The position numbers and the translations under genes were made by a program. A stretch of 64,000 nt of DNA from Seriola aureovittata (taxonomy: Eukaryota > Chordata > Actinopteri > Carangiformes > Carangidae), in NCBI RefSeq assembly GCF_021018895.1, contig NC_079373.1, positions 9,954,501-10,018,500 on the forward strand. Direction: 5' to 3'. Positions 1-12,684 of this stretch are shown in pieces. Within the stretch, counting starts at the first letter, position 1. Each line of letters begins with the position of its first letter. Under the pieces are notes generated by a model that did not search any database, was not told where the DNA came from, and saw only the letters and a list, made by a program, of their open reading frames with translations.

Positions 1-2288
1 AACCTCCTGGGCCAGTTCCAGTAAACAGGCTGGGAAAATGTGTCTTACTTAAACAGTCCACACAAGGCAGCCTTCGGCAGCGTTGGTCACATTTAGGTTT
101 CTTATCTACATGTCATCCACAAAGTCTGTACCAGCTTTCATTAAAACTAAACGCAATGAGCAGGCAGTACAGTCCGCCATATGCTAGTATTTTCTGTAGG
201 CACACAACAAGAGGAACTACATATAACATTTTTTATACTGACAACATGAAATTAATTTTTTCATTTTCAAACAAAGGAGAGATGCTGTTTTTTTCTTGCT
301 TAGCTGCAATCTACAGCACGCTCAGTTCAAGCGGCTGAACAGTTTGTTTATGGTGGCTGTCACTTAAATACAGGTGACTGAAAGATTCATGTGTGGCTCA
401 CCTGCATCTTAGCAGACAAACAAATAAAACCACAGGTCCTCTTTGCCGAGCAGTGGTGCATCAGCTAATACATGGCTGCTTTAAATTTTCCTATTAAGTT
501 TGTCAGATATTCAATAAGCTTCTGATTACTATTAAAATGACTGAGGCAGATTTTAAATCCAAGTAATCACACAATATTACATTAGGTTCAAATGTATGAG
601 TCAGCTGAGCTAATAAATGATATCACATTATATTATTTATATTTATCAGTCATGGTAAAAGATAATGTGTGAAAAAAAAAAAGACACACGTATATATCCT
701 TAATCACAGTACATTCAACACTCTCTTAATCCTCAGTTAAACTGTGTGTACACCAGGTTTATCTTGTATCTCACACACAGTACAGTCAGTGAGTCTAATT
801 TGTAGAAGACAGAGCAGCCGACTTCAGACTCGACAAAGCTGTTAATTAATCCGCAGCTTCTAAGGACACAACAACTGAATTTACATGTCTTAAAACTTTA
901 AACTCATTAAAATGCCAATAATGTATGACACCAATGGTTTTTCACTTGCAAAAATGCAGTCTGCTCGCTTTGCAGGAGACAACATGATTAGTTTGTAACC
1001 GCCAGATACACAGGGATCAACCAATGTCATCCGCAAGTCTGCCTTGCACTGAGAAGCTCTGATAAAATACTGGAATATAAAATTACTGCCTTTCAGTCGG
1101 ACTGTCTGGCAACCTGCCACATGAAGCTCCTCAAATTCATGAGGAAGTCAAAGAAGAAGAGCGGATTGAGTGAGTATAATAAGACATAATATCCTAAATT
1201 CATAGCCTGTGTATTGCAATGACTTCAATCATACACAGGCATTCTTGTATTTGTCGCAGAGAAATCCATCCGCAAAATATCTATACCAGCTGTATGAGAG
1301 GAGTATTTCATTAAGACATGCAAAATAACAAAACATCTCAGCTCATATCCTTGGATTTAAAACATTCTGAGGACACATGATGAATCAGGGCTAACTGAAT
1401 GACAGCGCTTGTGATCTCTTTTGATTAGTCGCATGCATCAAGCTGCCAAGGAGGAGAGAGAGGAAAATGAGAAATACACTGTATTTCAAAGACTATACAA
1501 CATAGCCAACTACTAATGTTATTCATGTAGATCCCGGTTTTCAAACAGAGAGGGGCACAAACTGAACAAACCAAAGTCGTTTCATGGACATGGAGCATAT
1601 ATATCACATTTTCTCCTGCCCACATAGCACAACAAATGATCATGCTGCAGATACGATGTTCAAACAAAATCAATTGAAGACGACTTTAAATAAGAAAGTC
1701 TTTTCAAATTCCTACGTTAAATTCCGAATACTGTACATTGGCATGTACCTCAGGAATATTTCCCAGTGTCTACTTAATGACAAGTGTCATTGTAAACTGT
1801 GAGCAGACCATATAAACCCAAACAGTGAGGATAACTGTCACAAAAAGAGAACACATTATTCTTTGGCTCAACTCCCCAAGTAGGCTCAGCTTTGAGCGGG
1901 GCAAGTCTGAATAAATAAAAACAGCTCGCAAGAAGACAGCAACCACACTTTGCCCATGTCTGTCTCGTATTTGCACAATGTTCCTGTGTAATCATTAACT
2001 TTTGCAATAGGCTTCTACAGCACAGAAATAGGGAGTAAAGGTTCCAAGTTTATAGCCATGTAATATTTGCTTCTAAAACACAGCATGTTCTGAGAAGTAG
2101 CAAGCATTTGATAGAGTTTTTGTACCATTTGAGGTGAATAAGAAGGAAATAAATAAATTCCTGTTTATAATTAAGGCCTCATGGTGAGGTACAGGTGCTT
2201 TGAATTCGTATCGCATGTTTAGATATTGTATGTGGGTTCTGACATTATAATGGGTGTGTGTCTTGTGGAGGGAGGGAGTTTAACTCAC
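1..2288. other. Intron 3 of plekha5, cut by the window edge
   Basis: This stretch lies downstream (in minus-strand sense) of the third plekha5 coding exon. I found no sequence encoding the rest of the second WW domain or the PH domain, so the next exon must be beyond position 1. The open frames here are short and AT-rich and look random. The one curious item is a plus-strand lysine-rich frame at 1122-1169 ending in a good donor (see findings). Confidence 0.6.
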
Positions 2289-2843
2289 TTGATAAAGCAC
2301 CGTGCCCCCTCGAAAGTATATCCTTCTTCCCATCCAGTGGGTAGGTCTGTGAAAAAACAAGAGGTGGAAAATAACATGTGAACACAAACTGGTAGAACAA
2401 ACAGATGTTGTGTGTGTTAAATTAACTTCCGGCTACCTTCTCAGCTGTCAGTTCACACACTAAGATGCAGGATGCAATTAGTTGATCAAAAGAACATTAA
2501 TTGGCAACTGTTTTGAAAATCTGTTATAATTTCAGTAATTTCTTGCTGCTTTTTACACTTAATAGCAGAGGACATAATAGCATAATTGTAGTAGTAGACA
2601 TATCTCTGGGTTTTGGACTGGTTTGACAAATAAGGCAATTTATACATTCCACTTTTAGGACTGCAACTAACCATTATTTTAATTATCGGTTAATCTGTCA
2701 ACTATTTTCCAGGTTAGGTGGTTGTTTGGTCTATAAAATGTCTGAAAAGATACACATCACACTTTCCAAAAGCTCAGTGTGAGTGTCAGTGCTCAGTTGT
2801 TTAGTTTGAGCAGCAGTTTAAAACCCCAAACTATTCAATTGAG

Positions 2844-2899
<56 letters not shown>

Positions 2900-4073
2900 C
2901 AAATGAAAACCAAGAAATCCTCACAATTCAGAAGCTTTAACTGAAGAATATTTGGCATTTTCGCTTGAAAATAAACAATTATTAAAATGGTTGCTGATGA
3001 TGGGCAAAATTTCTCACAATCTTTTGACATTTTATAGGCTAAAAATAAATGATTAATCGAAAAGATAATCTGCAGATTAATCAATGAGCAAAATTCTAAT
3101 AGTTGCAGTCCCACTGAGATGCAGAGGCTATTAGTAAGAGAGGTGGGAATGAGTTCAGGTCAGCAGGAAGCTGCTACTGTGTGTAGTCGCATGGTAACGT
3201 CACACGATGAAAGAAGCTAATTTTACCATGTTGCACACAGTGTTTAAGGCTGTTCGGGAGATTTTTGCAGGGGTGGGTTAGACAAAGCTAATTTTGTAGA
3301 TTTATAGTTGACCTTTACTAGCCCCTCTGTCTATAGCAGCTGTTGCTGTATCTACCTGTCGACTTGGAGATCACTGATGAGCGAGCTCTGGTTCTGTTAA
3401 CCCAACATCAGGTGCACAAATCTGTCCAGTTATGTGGTCGACAGAAGTCGTTAGTTTATTCAAAGTGACACAAAATGCCTCCCAAATTAATTTGCATGCT
3501 GCTGGTTGTAAGTAAGAGTCAGTCAGCCAACATCCACTCTGCGACTTCATTGACCGACCAACCTGAAGAAGAGGCTCACGAGTCAGGCAGAGGTGGGCAC
3601 GAGAGGGCTCACTTTTCACAGTACGAGCGCCAAAAGCCCACTCATGCATTAAGAAACACAGCATGGATGTCACAGTCTCTCTCTCACACACACAGTGTGG
3701 GAAGTATCGGTTTCGGTATATGGGCAACAACAACGCATGACGACAGACATGGGAGACGTTAAAGACAACGAAGAAACTTGACAGCCGTTCAACGACACCT
3801 TACCTGGAGTTTTTCTGTGCCCGGTTATTACCGCCTCGCCACTCACTGGATGCAGCCAGGTTGTACTCTTGGCTTCTTCGCTGTTGAGAGAAGGAAACGC
3901 ATTCATTACTACACGGCGACTTTGCTCGAAACAGAGACGGACAGAAACGACTTGAGCTGTTTTCTTTGAAGGGATATTTACTTAACGAAGAAGACGCGTC
4001 CATCCCGAGTAACCCCATAACTCCACGAAGAAGGGAGACAAGAAATCCACTCGGGTTGTAGATCCGCCGCCAT
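2289..4073 (-). CDS. plekha5: Pleckstrin homology domain family A member 5, N-terminal exons
   Basis: PLEKHA5 is a phosphoinositide-binding adaptor with two WW domains followed by a PH domain. Three coding exons are seen on the minus strand: 4073-3982 (start ATG in a GC-rich Kozak context, first residues MAADLQPEWIS), 3880-3804 and 2346-2289. Splice phases agree: exon 1 ends with two bases that complete an Asn codon with exon 2 (VFFVN-EEAKSTTWLHP), and exon 2 ends with one base that completes an Asp with exon 3 (DLPTGWEEGYTFEG). The first WW domain spans about residues 9-43 and the second begins at about residue 58, still incomplete at the last visible exon. The start and both WW segments match mammalian PLEKHA5 almost residue for residue. 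Exon 3 reads ARCFI where mammals have an aromatic pair (ARYYI). Intron 1 is only 101 bp. The rest of the gene is outside the window. Confidence 0.9.
2658..3111. repeat. MITE-like dispersed repeat with terminal inverted repeats and a central (TA)n
   Basis: The ends are inverted copies: GGACTGCAACTA at 2658-2669 and TAGTTGCAGTCC at 3100-3111. The interior carries ATTAATCG-type motifs in both orientations (ATTATCGGTTAATC near 2682, GATTAATCAATG near 3075). I recall this structure as a very common percomorph repeat found in introns and UTRs. A (TA)n microsatellite at about 2845-2897 has expanded inside it. It lies in plekha5 intron 2. No coding capacity. Confidence 0.7.
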
Positions 4074-4215
4074 GTCTGCCAATACTGTATGACAATCGCG
4101 CGGCGCCGCTCGCGCAGGCAGCGCGTACACGGAAACCTTGGCAACGACGGATGGCTGAGAGGAGGGCAGGAGCCCAGGGGGGTAGGGTAGGCAGGTACAG
4201 TCAATACATGGTGTC
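4060..4215 (-). promoter_or_regulatory. plekha5: CpG-rich promoter/first exon of plekha5
   Basis: A short GC- and CpG-dense patch (GCGCGGCGCCGCTCGCGCAG at 4097-4116 and nearby) surrounds and lies just 5' of the plekha5 start codon, in sharp contrast to the AT-rich surroundings. No TATA box is evident. This is inferred to be the CpG-island promoter and 5' UTR; the transcription start cannot be fixed from sequence alone. Confidence 0.6.
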
Positions 4216-4435
4216 TGATTTGATTGACTCACAAACATAACAAAGTGTTATTTTTATTTGTAAAAAGAATGTTACATGAATACCCTAAAAACTTGTTTTT
4301 CTTTGTTGTTTAATTGGCTGTGTGGGTTTGTATGGTTGTGGCTGTTTTATTATGTTATTTTTCCCTTTTGCATTGCTGTGGATGTATATTGTTCCAAAGA
4401 AAGACACATCTCAGCATTATGAACAACCATGGGGG

Positions 4436-5540
4436 CAGGGCCAGATTAACCTGCAGGGGGCCCAAGGGCAAAATTGATCTGCTGGGCCCCTATAAGCCTT
4501 CTTCACAGCAGATATATGAATACACATCAAATTTTGTATAAAGCTGTCTTAAGACACAACAATGCAACAGTGAGCTAGTGTGCACAACATCAGGACCCTG
4601 AAACCAAAGAAGCTACATCGAATTCAGCCATAACATTTTATTACTTACACATGTGCTAGTCCTACTGTGAGATTTCAAAATGTCTTCCATGAAAAAGATC
4701 CCGTTTGTCGCACTCTCTGTGTTGTGTGTACTGTTTTTCCCTAGAATACCGTCTGGCTCCAGATTTGATGTGTCGTAATTTAATTAAACACATTAATTTC
4801 GGACTATTGAACATGCATGGCTGGATTACTCACTGGACAAAGCAGGTAATTGACGTGGGGCCCCAGAATGCAAGGTCCTCAAAAGTTTAGTATTCCCTGC
4901 ATGTCAGTTGGCTTTGGTAGTTTGATTAATTGCAAATTTTGACCTTAATTGCTCGCAATGATTGACCACCAGAGGTGAGAAAGGCATCAGAGTTTTCACA
5001 TTTCACTTTTCATATTGAACAGCCAAGTGCAATGGAGAGATTGTCTTTATCCCCATTTTTAAATTATATTGCACCTTCCTCATCATGTCCGATGTGGTCA
5101 GACATGTCTCTGAACTAGTTCTGATCACGCACAACTCAACTCTTGATCCAGCCATGCCAACATGCATGATATTGTTGGCCCAGCTGTTTGAGAGGCTGAC
5201 CAAGTAACAGCAATGTCCCAAATTCAAGTTTGGCCAAAGACCTTTGTTGCATGTTATCCCTCATTTCTTTCTGCCCTCATTTCCTCTCTCTTCTGTCAAC
5301 TGTCGAATAAAGTCATATGCCCAAAGATTTTAAGACAGTGCCTCTCAGTAATAGCAGCCACCACCCTGAGACCTTTATCATATCAGATAGTGTTTTACTT
5401 TAGTACAACATATTCCAAAACAAATGATCAATTAAATTAATGCAAACCAGATGACACACAGTAGGCCTGGAGCTTTTGTGGCCCCTGGAGTTCTGGGGCC
5501 CAGTTGCCCTCTCTGCTGACTCAGTAATCCAGCCTTGCAT
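4436..5540. mobile_element. Putative non-autonomous DNA transposon with GGCC/GGCT-GATTA ends
   Basis: At 4436-4500 the sequence reads GGGCCAGATTAACCTG followed by GGGGGCCC. At 5463-5537 the opposite strand gives GGCTGGATTACTGAGTC followed by GGGCAACTGGGCCCC, i.e. related ends in inverted orientation. A third, internal unit in the first orientation lies near 4819-4870 (GGCTGGATTACTCACTGG). Such units flanked by runs of GGGCCC are familiar in fish genomes. No transposase frame is present. Exact ends and target-site duplication are not resolved. Confidence 0.45.
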
Positions 5541-8500
5541 GGAGGCACAGACAGGCAGACACACACACACAGTCTACTAGCGCACCCACACTTTCAACTC
5601 TACCTTTAGGTTCTTGGTGTCCGCCTTCTGTCATTGTGCTGTGAAACTGCAGCATCAGCCTTTCACACCATACAAAGACAAGTCATCCAACACCGCTGTG
5701 CCTGGCCTGTTTGTTGGCATTGTGTTGCATTGTGTTCTGGACACATGGTATGCCACAGTTTTTGAGGGGGCTGGTGGTGGTGGTGGAAAGGGGACATATC
5801 TGCCAACTGCCAGGTCATTCACTTTGGAGAATAAGTTTAAAGGAAGGAGAAACAGGCTGTGATGCCTACCCTGGTCAGATGTCAAACACTGAGCCCTTTG
5901 TATTCTACTTACCTGGGGCGGAATAACAGCTTTCTAGTAATGTTGCATACAAAAGAGCTGCTTGTTTTTCCCCATGTAGTTAAGGCAATGGTCTGTGAGA
6001 GGAAGGAACGTAACAACATTCAGCAAAGCTGAGTTTCAATCAAAAATTAACTTCATATTGATTTGAGATGGGTTGCAGAGGCCCTGTTGCATAATGCATG
6101 GCTAAATACAATCCACCCACTAACCTTCCAATTGAATCTGTATATAGGTTTTAAAAAATCAGATTTTTTTGAACAGTTGACGCATCTTTTTAACAATCTT
6201 TTAAGGAAATATGTACAATACCTTACTTGCCCAAGCCCCACCTTTTTCTATCACTATTTAATCCCTTTCATAATATTCATGAAAAAGAACCATTAGGGTG
6301 GAAAGGATTGGATTAGAGCCTGATACCTACCTGTTTGTGCTGGTATACCTGTGGGACTGAGTGTCTGAAAGCCAGGATTTTCTGCTTCTCATTTTTCCAA
6401 CAGGCAACTCAGCCCTATTTCTTACCATTCATAGAATTCAGAAAAGAAACGTGAAGCACACACACACACTATGTCCTATTCATGGCTCTTAAGATTTTAG
6501 GCTAGCCTGATATCTAGCACACAAAGCTTGGGATCAATAGGCATATTAATCAAAAGTTTTCTCCAGTGTACTATAAAACATTTTTCTAGAGAAACTAATT
6601 TGAATTCATTTTGCCTTGACTGGACTTTTTCCACAGGACCCTGAGTTACAGGGTTGAGTGAGAACTTCACAGCTGCCCTAATCAATATGCACATTTGCGT
6701 GGACTTCTATTTCCAGGGTCTGACAGTAATGACATAACAGAAAGTCTAGCACCATGGATCAGTTCATGTATTTCTTCTTTTAGCTGGAACAGACATTTGT
6801 CAACTGCAGCCCACAGTTGCCAGGGTGAACGATATATGCTTCACTATAGTATATCATCAGCACTCAAGCAAACCAATACCATTTAGTGAAAGTGGGCGCC
6901 TCTAAATCAGAGTGACAAAGTATGTTTGTCTTTCTACAAAAGTTAGAGCTAGTACAGGACAAGCTGTGTATAAACCTTTTAGTTGAGTAATAGAAAAATC
7001 GAAATAAATTGAGAACAAGCCAAACAGATCTGGAGCCTTTAAGTCCTTCACCCATGCAGATTTGTTCCAGTTGTTTATTCATTTTTTCAGTACCTGATTC
7101 CTCTGGAATCTACAAAATCTACACTATACTGAACTGAGGCACTGTTCATAATGTTATGCAAATATAAAAGTGACTCAGAAGGGTCTTTTAAGGAACTGAA
7201 ATCTTTTAATATTCTCTGTTTCTTGTAAGTACAAGGCCACTTCCTTGTTGTAGACAGAATAAAAGAAACACAATTAGCTGAACAACACAATGCAACCAGC
7301 CACTCAAAGACTCAATTCAACTCACAAAATATTAATTCATCTCCTGAAGGGGACCCAGGGTCTGAATATGTAAAAGTGCAAGAGAGAGTCTGGTTAACAT
7401 TGTTCAACGTATTCTTACATAATTGCTCCACGCTCAGCAAGGTGAGGGTTCTCTGCTCAGCAACACAGGCAAGACTTGAGGCATCAGAATGTAATTAATG
7501 GATGCACATTATGAAGCAGCTGTTGGAGGGCTTCGTTCTGGTGCCAGCTCAGCAGTAGCCCCGTGCCGGTCTGTGCTAGGTAAGAGGGAGGACTCTCCTC
7601 TTTAGACTGGAGCCACTTGGCATCTGTGCAGACCTCTCATTTGCTGGCATCAAAAGCCTGCACAGATAGAGCCATCTTTCAGCCTGCACACTGTGCTTTG
7701 AAATTAGTGGATTGTAAATGAAGGAATTTAATTATATTGCCAGCTAACAACTACTGGGGGGAAATTGGTTATTATGTGATTAAATAAAAATAACAGATAG
7801 AGCCTCAGGCAGGACAATATTGAGTCCACATAAAGAGTACAGTATAACTGGAAAAAAATCAAATTACAGGGCACAATAACTTCCTATGGGGCTGCATGTT
7901 TATCCCATCCCTTACACATTGCTCAATGATGTGAATATGATGTCATCTGTGCCTCTCCGATTGCAACACACAGTATCATTTGATTGGCATGCACAACCCG
8001 CAAACCAGTACAGCTATTAGGGCCAGTCAAGTCAGCAGTGAGGGTAAAAGGCAACATTGGAAAAATGGTATAATACTTAAATCAGTTGTAGCTGCAGTTG
8101 TCTGCAGTAGTAGCAATACAGATGATAGGAATTTGGATCACTCGGCTTTGAAAACTTGTGGAAAAAAGACCCTGAAAGGAGGTGTAGTCCTCAAAACTCA
8201 CCTCTGAATCATTAAACACACATTCCTGAATCACTGCTAGTCACAGCCTGACAAAAACCCAACCCACAAATGACTCTCTGTTCACCACAGTCATGACCTC
8301 ACTGGATCCAAAGCCTTTTTCTGGGTGCAGTCCAAATGTTTTTCTTTCCAAGTTTTATGAGATTTCCACTAGTGATATGTGTCATTAAAACTGAATGAGT
8401 GGGTACTCTATTTTGTAATTAGAGGATGCTGTAAGTGGCCTGAGTCAGTTGTGACTGTAGTGATTGTGAGAGGAAATGCATTGCATCTCATTGCAAAAGA

Positions 8501-11500
8501 AGTTATTTTTCCCAGACTGACTGGGTTTTATTTTGCAATGTAAATTAAACAGAGCTGGACAAGTGTTCAGTGTGATAGTTTATTAGTGCTTACGTACTGA
8601 AAAGGTTGACTGTGTTACTTTCTGCAGAGCTCCAGACTGAGGTTATGAGTCCTAGCCATACTGTAAGACCAACAGCAGAACCAGGCAGGAATGAAGTATC
8701 ATATATCTGTGCTCAACCTCTCAAGATTAATGAGACTGTTAAATATCTAAACTAATATAATCATGGTAACCTTACCTACATGTTGTTTTTAGGCATTATT
8801 GGTTTAGACACGGACCTTTGTGTATACATAATGAAATTAACATGCCTCCCTCCAGCTCTCTGTGCATCATAAACTGCTTTATTAATTGATATCTGTACTT
8901 AGGAAGCACTACAAAAGGCTACTGTAAATGCACAGCACTTTAAATCATAGTGGTTCTCTATTGATTGCAGCTGCCATCATTGATCAAAAGACCCCGCTGT
9001 GGTGTTTAAGTAATAGAGTAGATTATTAATGAAGATGAAGGACTACTTAACATTGATCCGGGTCAAGCTCCACTTTGATATAATGCATAAATAACCTGAA
9101 AGGGGTGTGATTCTCCTATATACACTGCTCATTAAAGCTCGTTGCATGTGCTGACATCACAAATCGTGATGCGCAGCACCTCCTGGTTTCATCTTCATGA
9201 GTGCAAGCCTGTGCCTTCACCCTGCAGTGTATTTATGCTTAAGTAGCAGATTGTAGATCAGTTCTTGGAGAAGTACTTTAGGCCGAGTGCTAGTGTAATG
9301 TAATGTAAAGGCATGATTATCTGACTCTGTGGGAGTGGATGAAGCCTTATTCCACTGCAGACATAATAAATGTCTGAGGTGATGTACAATCTTAATTAAG
9401 ATGTGGATATGAAACCAACCACGACTACATACATTCAATATGAACAGAAAGAAACTTTATCTTTTTTTAAATTTTTTTTTTACATAGAGTCTGATGACAT
9501 GTACTGTATAACAAGTGCAACCACAACATCTGAACATCTGTTTGGCTTTGCAATATTCAGCATGTCTCAGCATGAAGTCCTCCCCTGTTGACACACATAT
9601 CCTGTGTCTGATGGGAAAGCAGAGCAGTGTGACAAACAGGTCATGAGCATCTTCTCAGGGCATCAAGGGTCATGTGAGCGACAGTGAGAAAGGCTCTCGT
9701 CCAGGAATAATTTAGCAAGAACTCCTCAAGGACAACACTGATATTCCCAAATGAATCTGGAGTTTGCTATAATAAAGTCAACTTTTTTGTTATATATATA
9801 TATATATATATGTATTAATATGGAAAATAAGGAAATGATTGGATTTTAGTGAGGTGCACACACTGCAATATAGATGTGATTCGATCTCACCCAGCACATT
9901 AGAAAAAAGCTTTGTACACAGAATGTTGTGTTCACATTATGTGCAGTGAAAAAAGTAGGAAAACAAAAGTACTTTTTCATGCTGAATTAGCAAAATGAAC
10001 ACAAGCATTTGAGCATAACATAACCCAGTCTCTGTCAACTGGCCTTTAAAAAAAAGGTAAATAAAATACAGTCTATATCCCACTATCCAGTTGAAATGGA
10101 GTAACCTCCAAAGTAATTAATTATGTAAAAGAAGTCTAAATTACATATTCCAGAAAAGGAAGGAAACATATGACCCAGTCTTTGACATCACAGCACACAT
10201 ATTTATGTATGAACATCTGCTCTGCTTGGGGCTATTTTGGGCCTGGAGTTTTTAAAATTCAAGGTCACGCAAAAACAGCGAGATCTGCACCACCATGTTC
10301 ATGATCAAAGTAACATTATGGCTTTAGTCAGGTCCTTATTTGTATTACATGAAAAGTTGTTTAGTTGCGCACACTGTTGGGGATTTCTTCATTAGATTTG
10401 TTGTTAAGTCTAATGACTCAGACACAGGAAGTTATTGTGAAATCCTGGATTTCCACAGAAAATAAATGCCTCTGTCCATTTCCTCCTGTGCCGATTCTTG
10501 TGATTCTCTGTGTGCTTAATCATGGTCTTCAGTGGAGTTTATTCATAGTCAACTCAAAAAGAAAATGAATGATTCACAACCACTGAAGCACACCCTATCT
10601 GTCACAGAAATTCTTGTTTTTCTTTTGGTTTTTTTTTGTTTGTTTGTTTTCTTTTTTGTTTACAACCCGACCCACATCCTTCAGCACTGTGTAAATGAGC
10701 TATCTACTGAAATTGAAACTACTGAGAGTTCTGAGTGGGTGCTCTGTCTTATTTATTTGTTTACATAATGATGCCACACTCTGTAGTAACTTCCTAAAAG
10801 GATAGATGACTATGATTGATGAAGTATGCAGTTAGAAACCACACCGCTTTATACAACCCACCACGTTATGTTGACATGTGGGACAAGAATTTAATGTTCG
10901 ACCACAAACGATCTGTCCTTAGAGACCTCATGAGGCGGGCAGTTTACAGCATGTTAATAAAACAACCCAAGCAAAACAGGGACTTTCAGTCATTCTGCAT
11001 CACAAGTCACAAGTGAAACTCCCAAACAATGTGTCAATGTACTGGAATATGAAATTAAACACAGCCAACAGGTTTGGATGGCATATCTAAGAATCTGAAA
11101 TAGTATGATGTGTAAACCATGAGGAAATGTTTTCCCGTCATTTGCCGGCACAGTTCTACTCAAACATATCAAGGTTTGTTTCAAATGGTTTTAATAAATG
11201 GTTTTAATAAAATTCTGTGACACAGTGTCCGTGGTATGTGTCATGTTTAGTAATATTTGTGAAACAAATACAAGTCAAACCACATCATCACTGACTAACA
11301 CAAAATAATTAAATTAAAACCTCCTTTTTCCTGGTGCACAAGCTAACTAGTGGCTTATTTAAGTTGCTTATGTGGCAGATTGCACGTGGCATGTTGCGCT
11401 GAGTCAGTTTTTGGCTTTTACCTCACACTCCACACCTGTTCAGGTATAGTGAGTTCACTGTTTCCTGTGGAGAATTGAATATAGGGCTCCAAACTTCACC

Positions 11501-12650
11501 AAACACTAAAACATAAATATATATAGTTGAGCCTTCTCGTAAGATGACCAGTGTCAGCAACAGTAAAAGGGCTGGGGCAGTAAATTGGCTCTGAATTGAT
11601 GAGTGGGAGTGATGGGTTTGTGGGAAATCTGAGCTCATTTCCTCCCTCGTCGAGGTCCAGTAAGCATTAAGGTAGTACATCAACACTCGGGCATTTACTG
11701 CACATCACACAGAAATGTAAAGAATGGTTTATACCCACTCACCATAATGAAAAATTTTTTTTCTAAAGACTGAAAAATAGAAAAAAAACAAACAAAAAAA
11801 AACATTTTAATCATACATCCTGTGATTAAATTGTATTTAACAATATTCCTCAAAATCATATCATTTTTATTCCTTGACATCTCTTTCCATGAGAGTGGTG
11901 CCACAGTATGTGTGTGTCTGCATAAGAATCTAAATTTGTCAGTCTGTTGGACAGGCGGTCAGACACAGCTGAGTCGTGTGGAGAGGTTGTGTCTGGGCCA
12001 CTAAACACGTCCCGTGTGCTGAGTACCACTGGGTAAGCAGGGCCATCTGCTTTCTATACTGGGATGCTGAGGCAAAACAGGCAGGGAAAGGGATGAGCTT
12101 CTTGTGGCAGCTTTCCTAATCAATAAGTATTGATTCCTCACTTATCTCAACTGCAGCCTGGCTGATGAGATGTCACACATCTGACCTCCTGCAGGGAAAG
12201 GAGAGCGAGGGATGGATGTCAGCGGGGTAAGTGCTGTGCTGTGTAACAAAGACACTGCATTACATACATACAAGTACAAAAGCTTGCATACCTGTGGTTT
12301 ACAAAAAGCCATAGGCGCACACTGACTGACAGATGGACAGATCTACACAGGAACAGGTATGCACAGATTTGGATTCACACACTAGAAATGTATACACAGT
12401 CAGAGGACTTGCTCTTTTTCAGGCTGGACTTGTCAAAGCTTGCATGGACAGTTATCCCCCTGCTATCGTCTTTTTTGCCCATCTCTATACTTCCTCCTCC
12501 CTCTGCTGCTCTCACTCCTCTCTTGTTGCAGGCTGACAATTAATCAGTGTTTGATCGGCTGGATGGCTCACATTCAGTGCAGTTGCTGTGCTCAGCAGAA
12601 AGGTAAAATAAATAAAGAGTGAGCAAACCCTTTAAACTGACAGTAATGAT

Positions 12651-12684
12651 GATGGATGGATGGATGGATGGATGGATGGATGGA
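12651..12684. repeat. (TGGA)n microsatellite
   Basis: About eight perfect tandem copies of the tetranucleotide TGGA. Intergenic; no function evident. Confidence 0.95.

Noticed and set aside
3475..3762. 95-codon plus-strand frame near the plekha5 start
   Set aside because: It lies within plekha5 intron 2, has no splice context or recognisable similarity, and its composition is random.
9793..9811. Possible CRISPR-like or tandem array signals and bacterial-type features
   Set aside because: Only simple microsatellites and eukaryotic interspersed repeats are present; no spaced direct repeats, operons or ribosome-binding sites were found.
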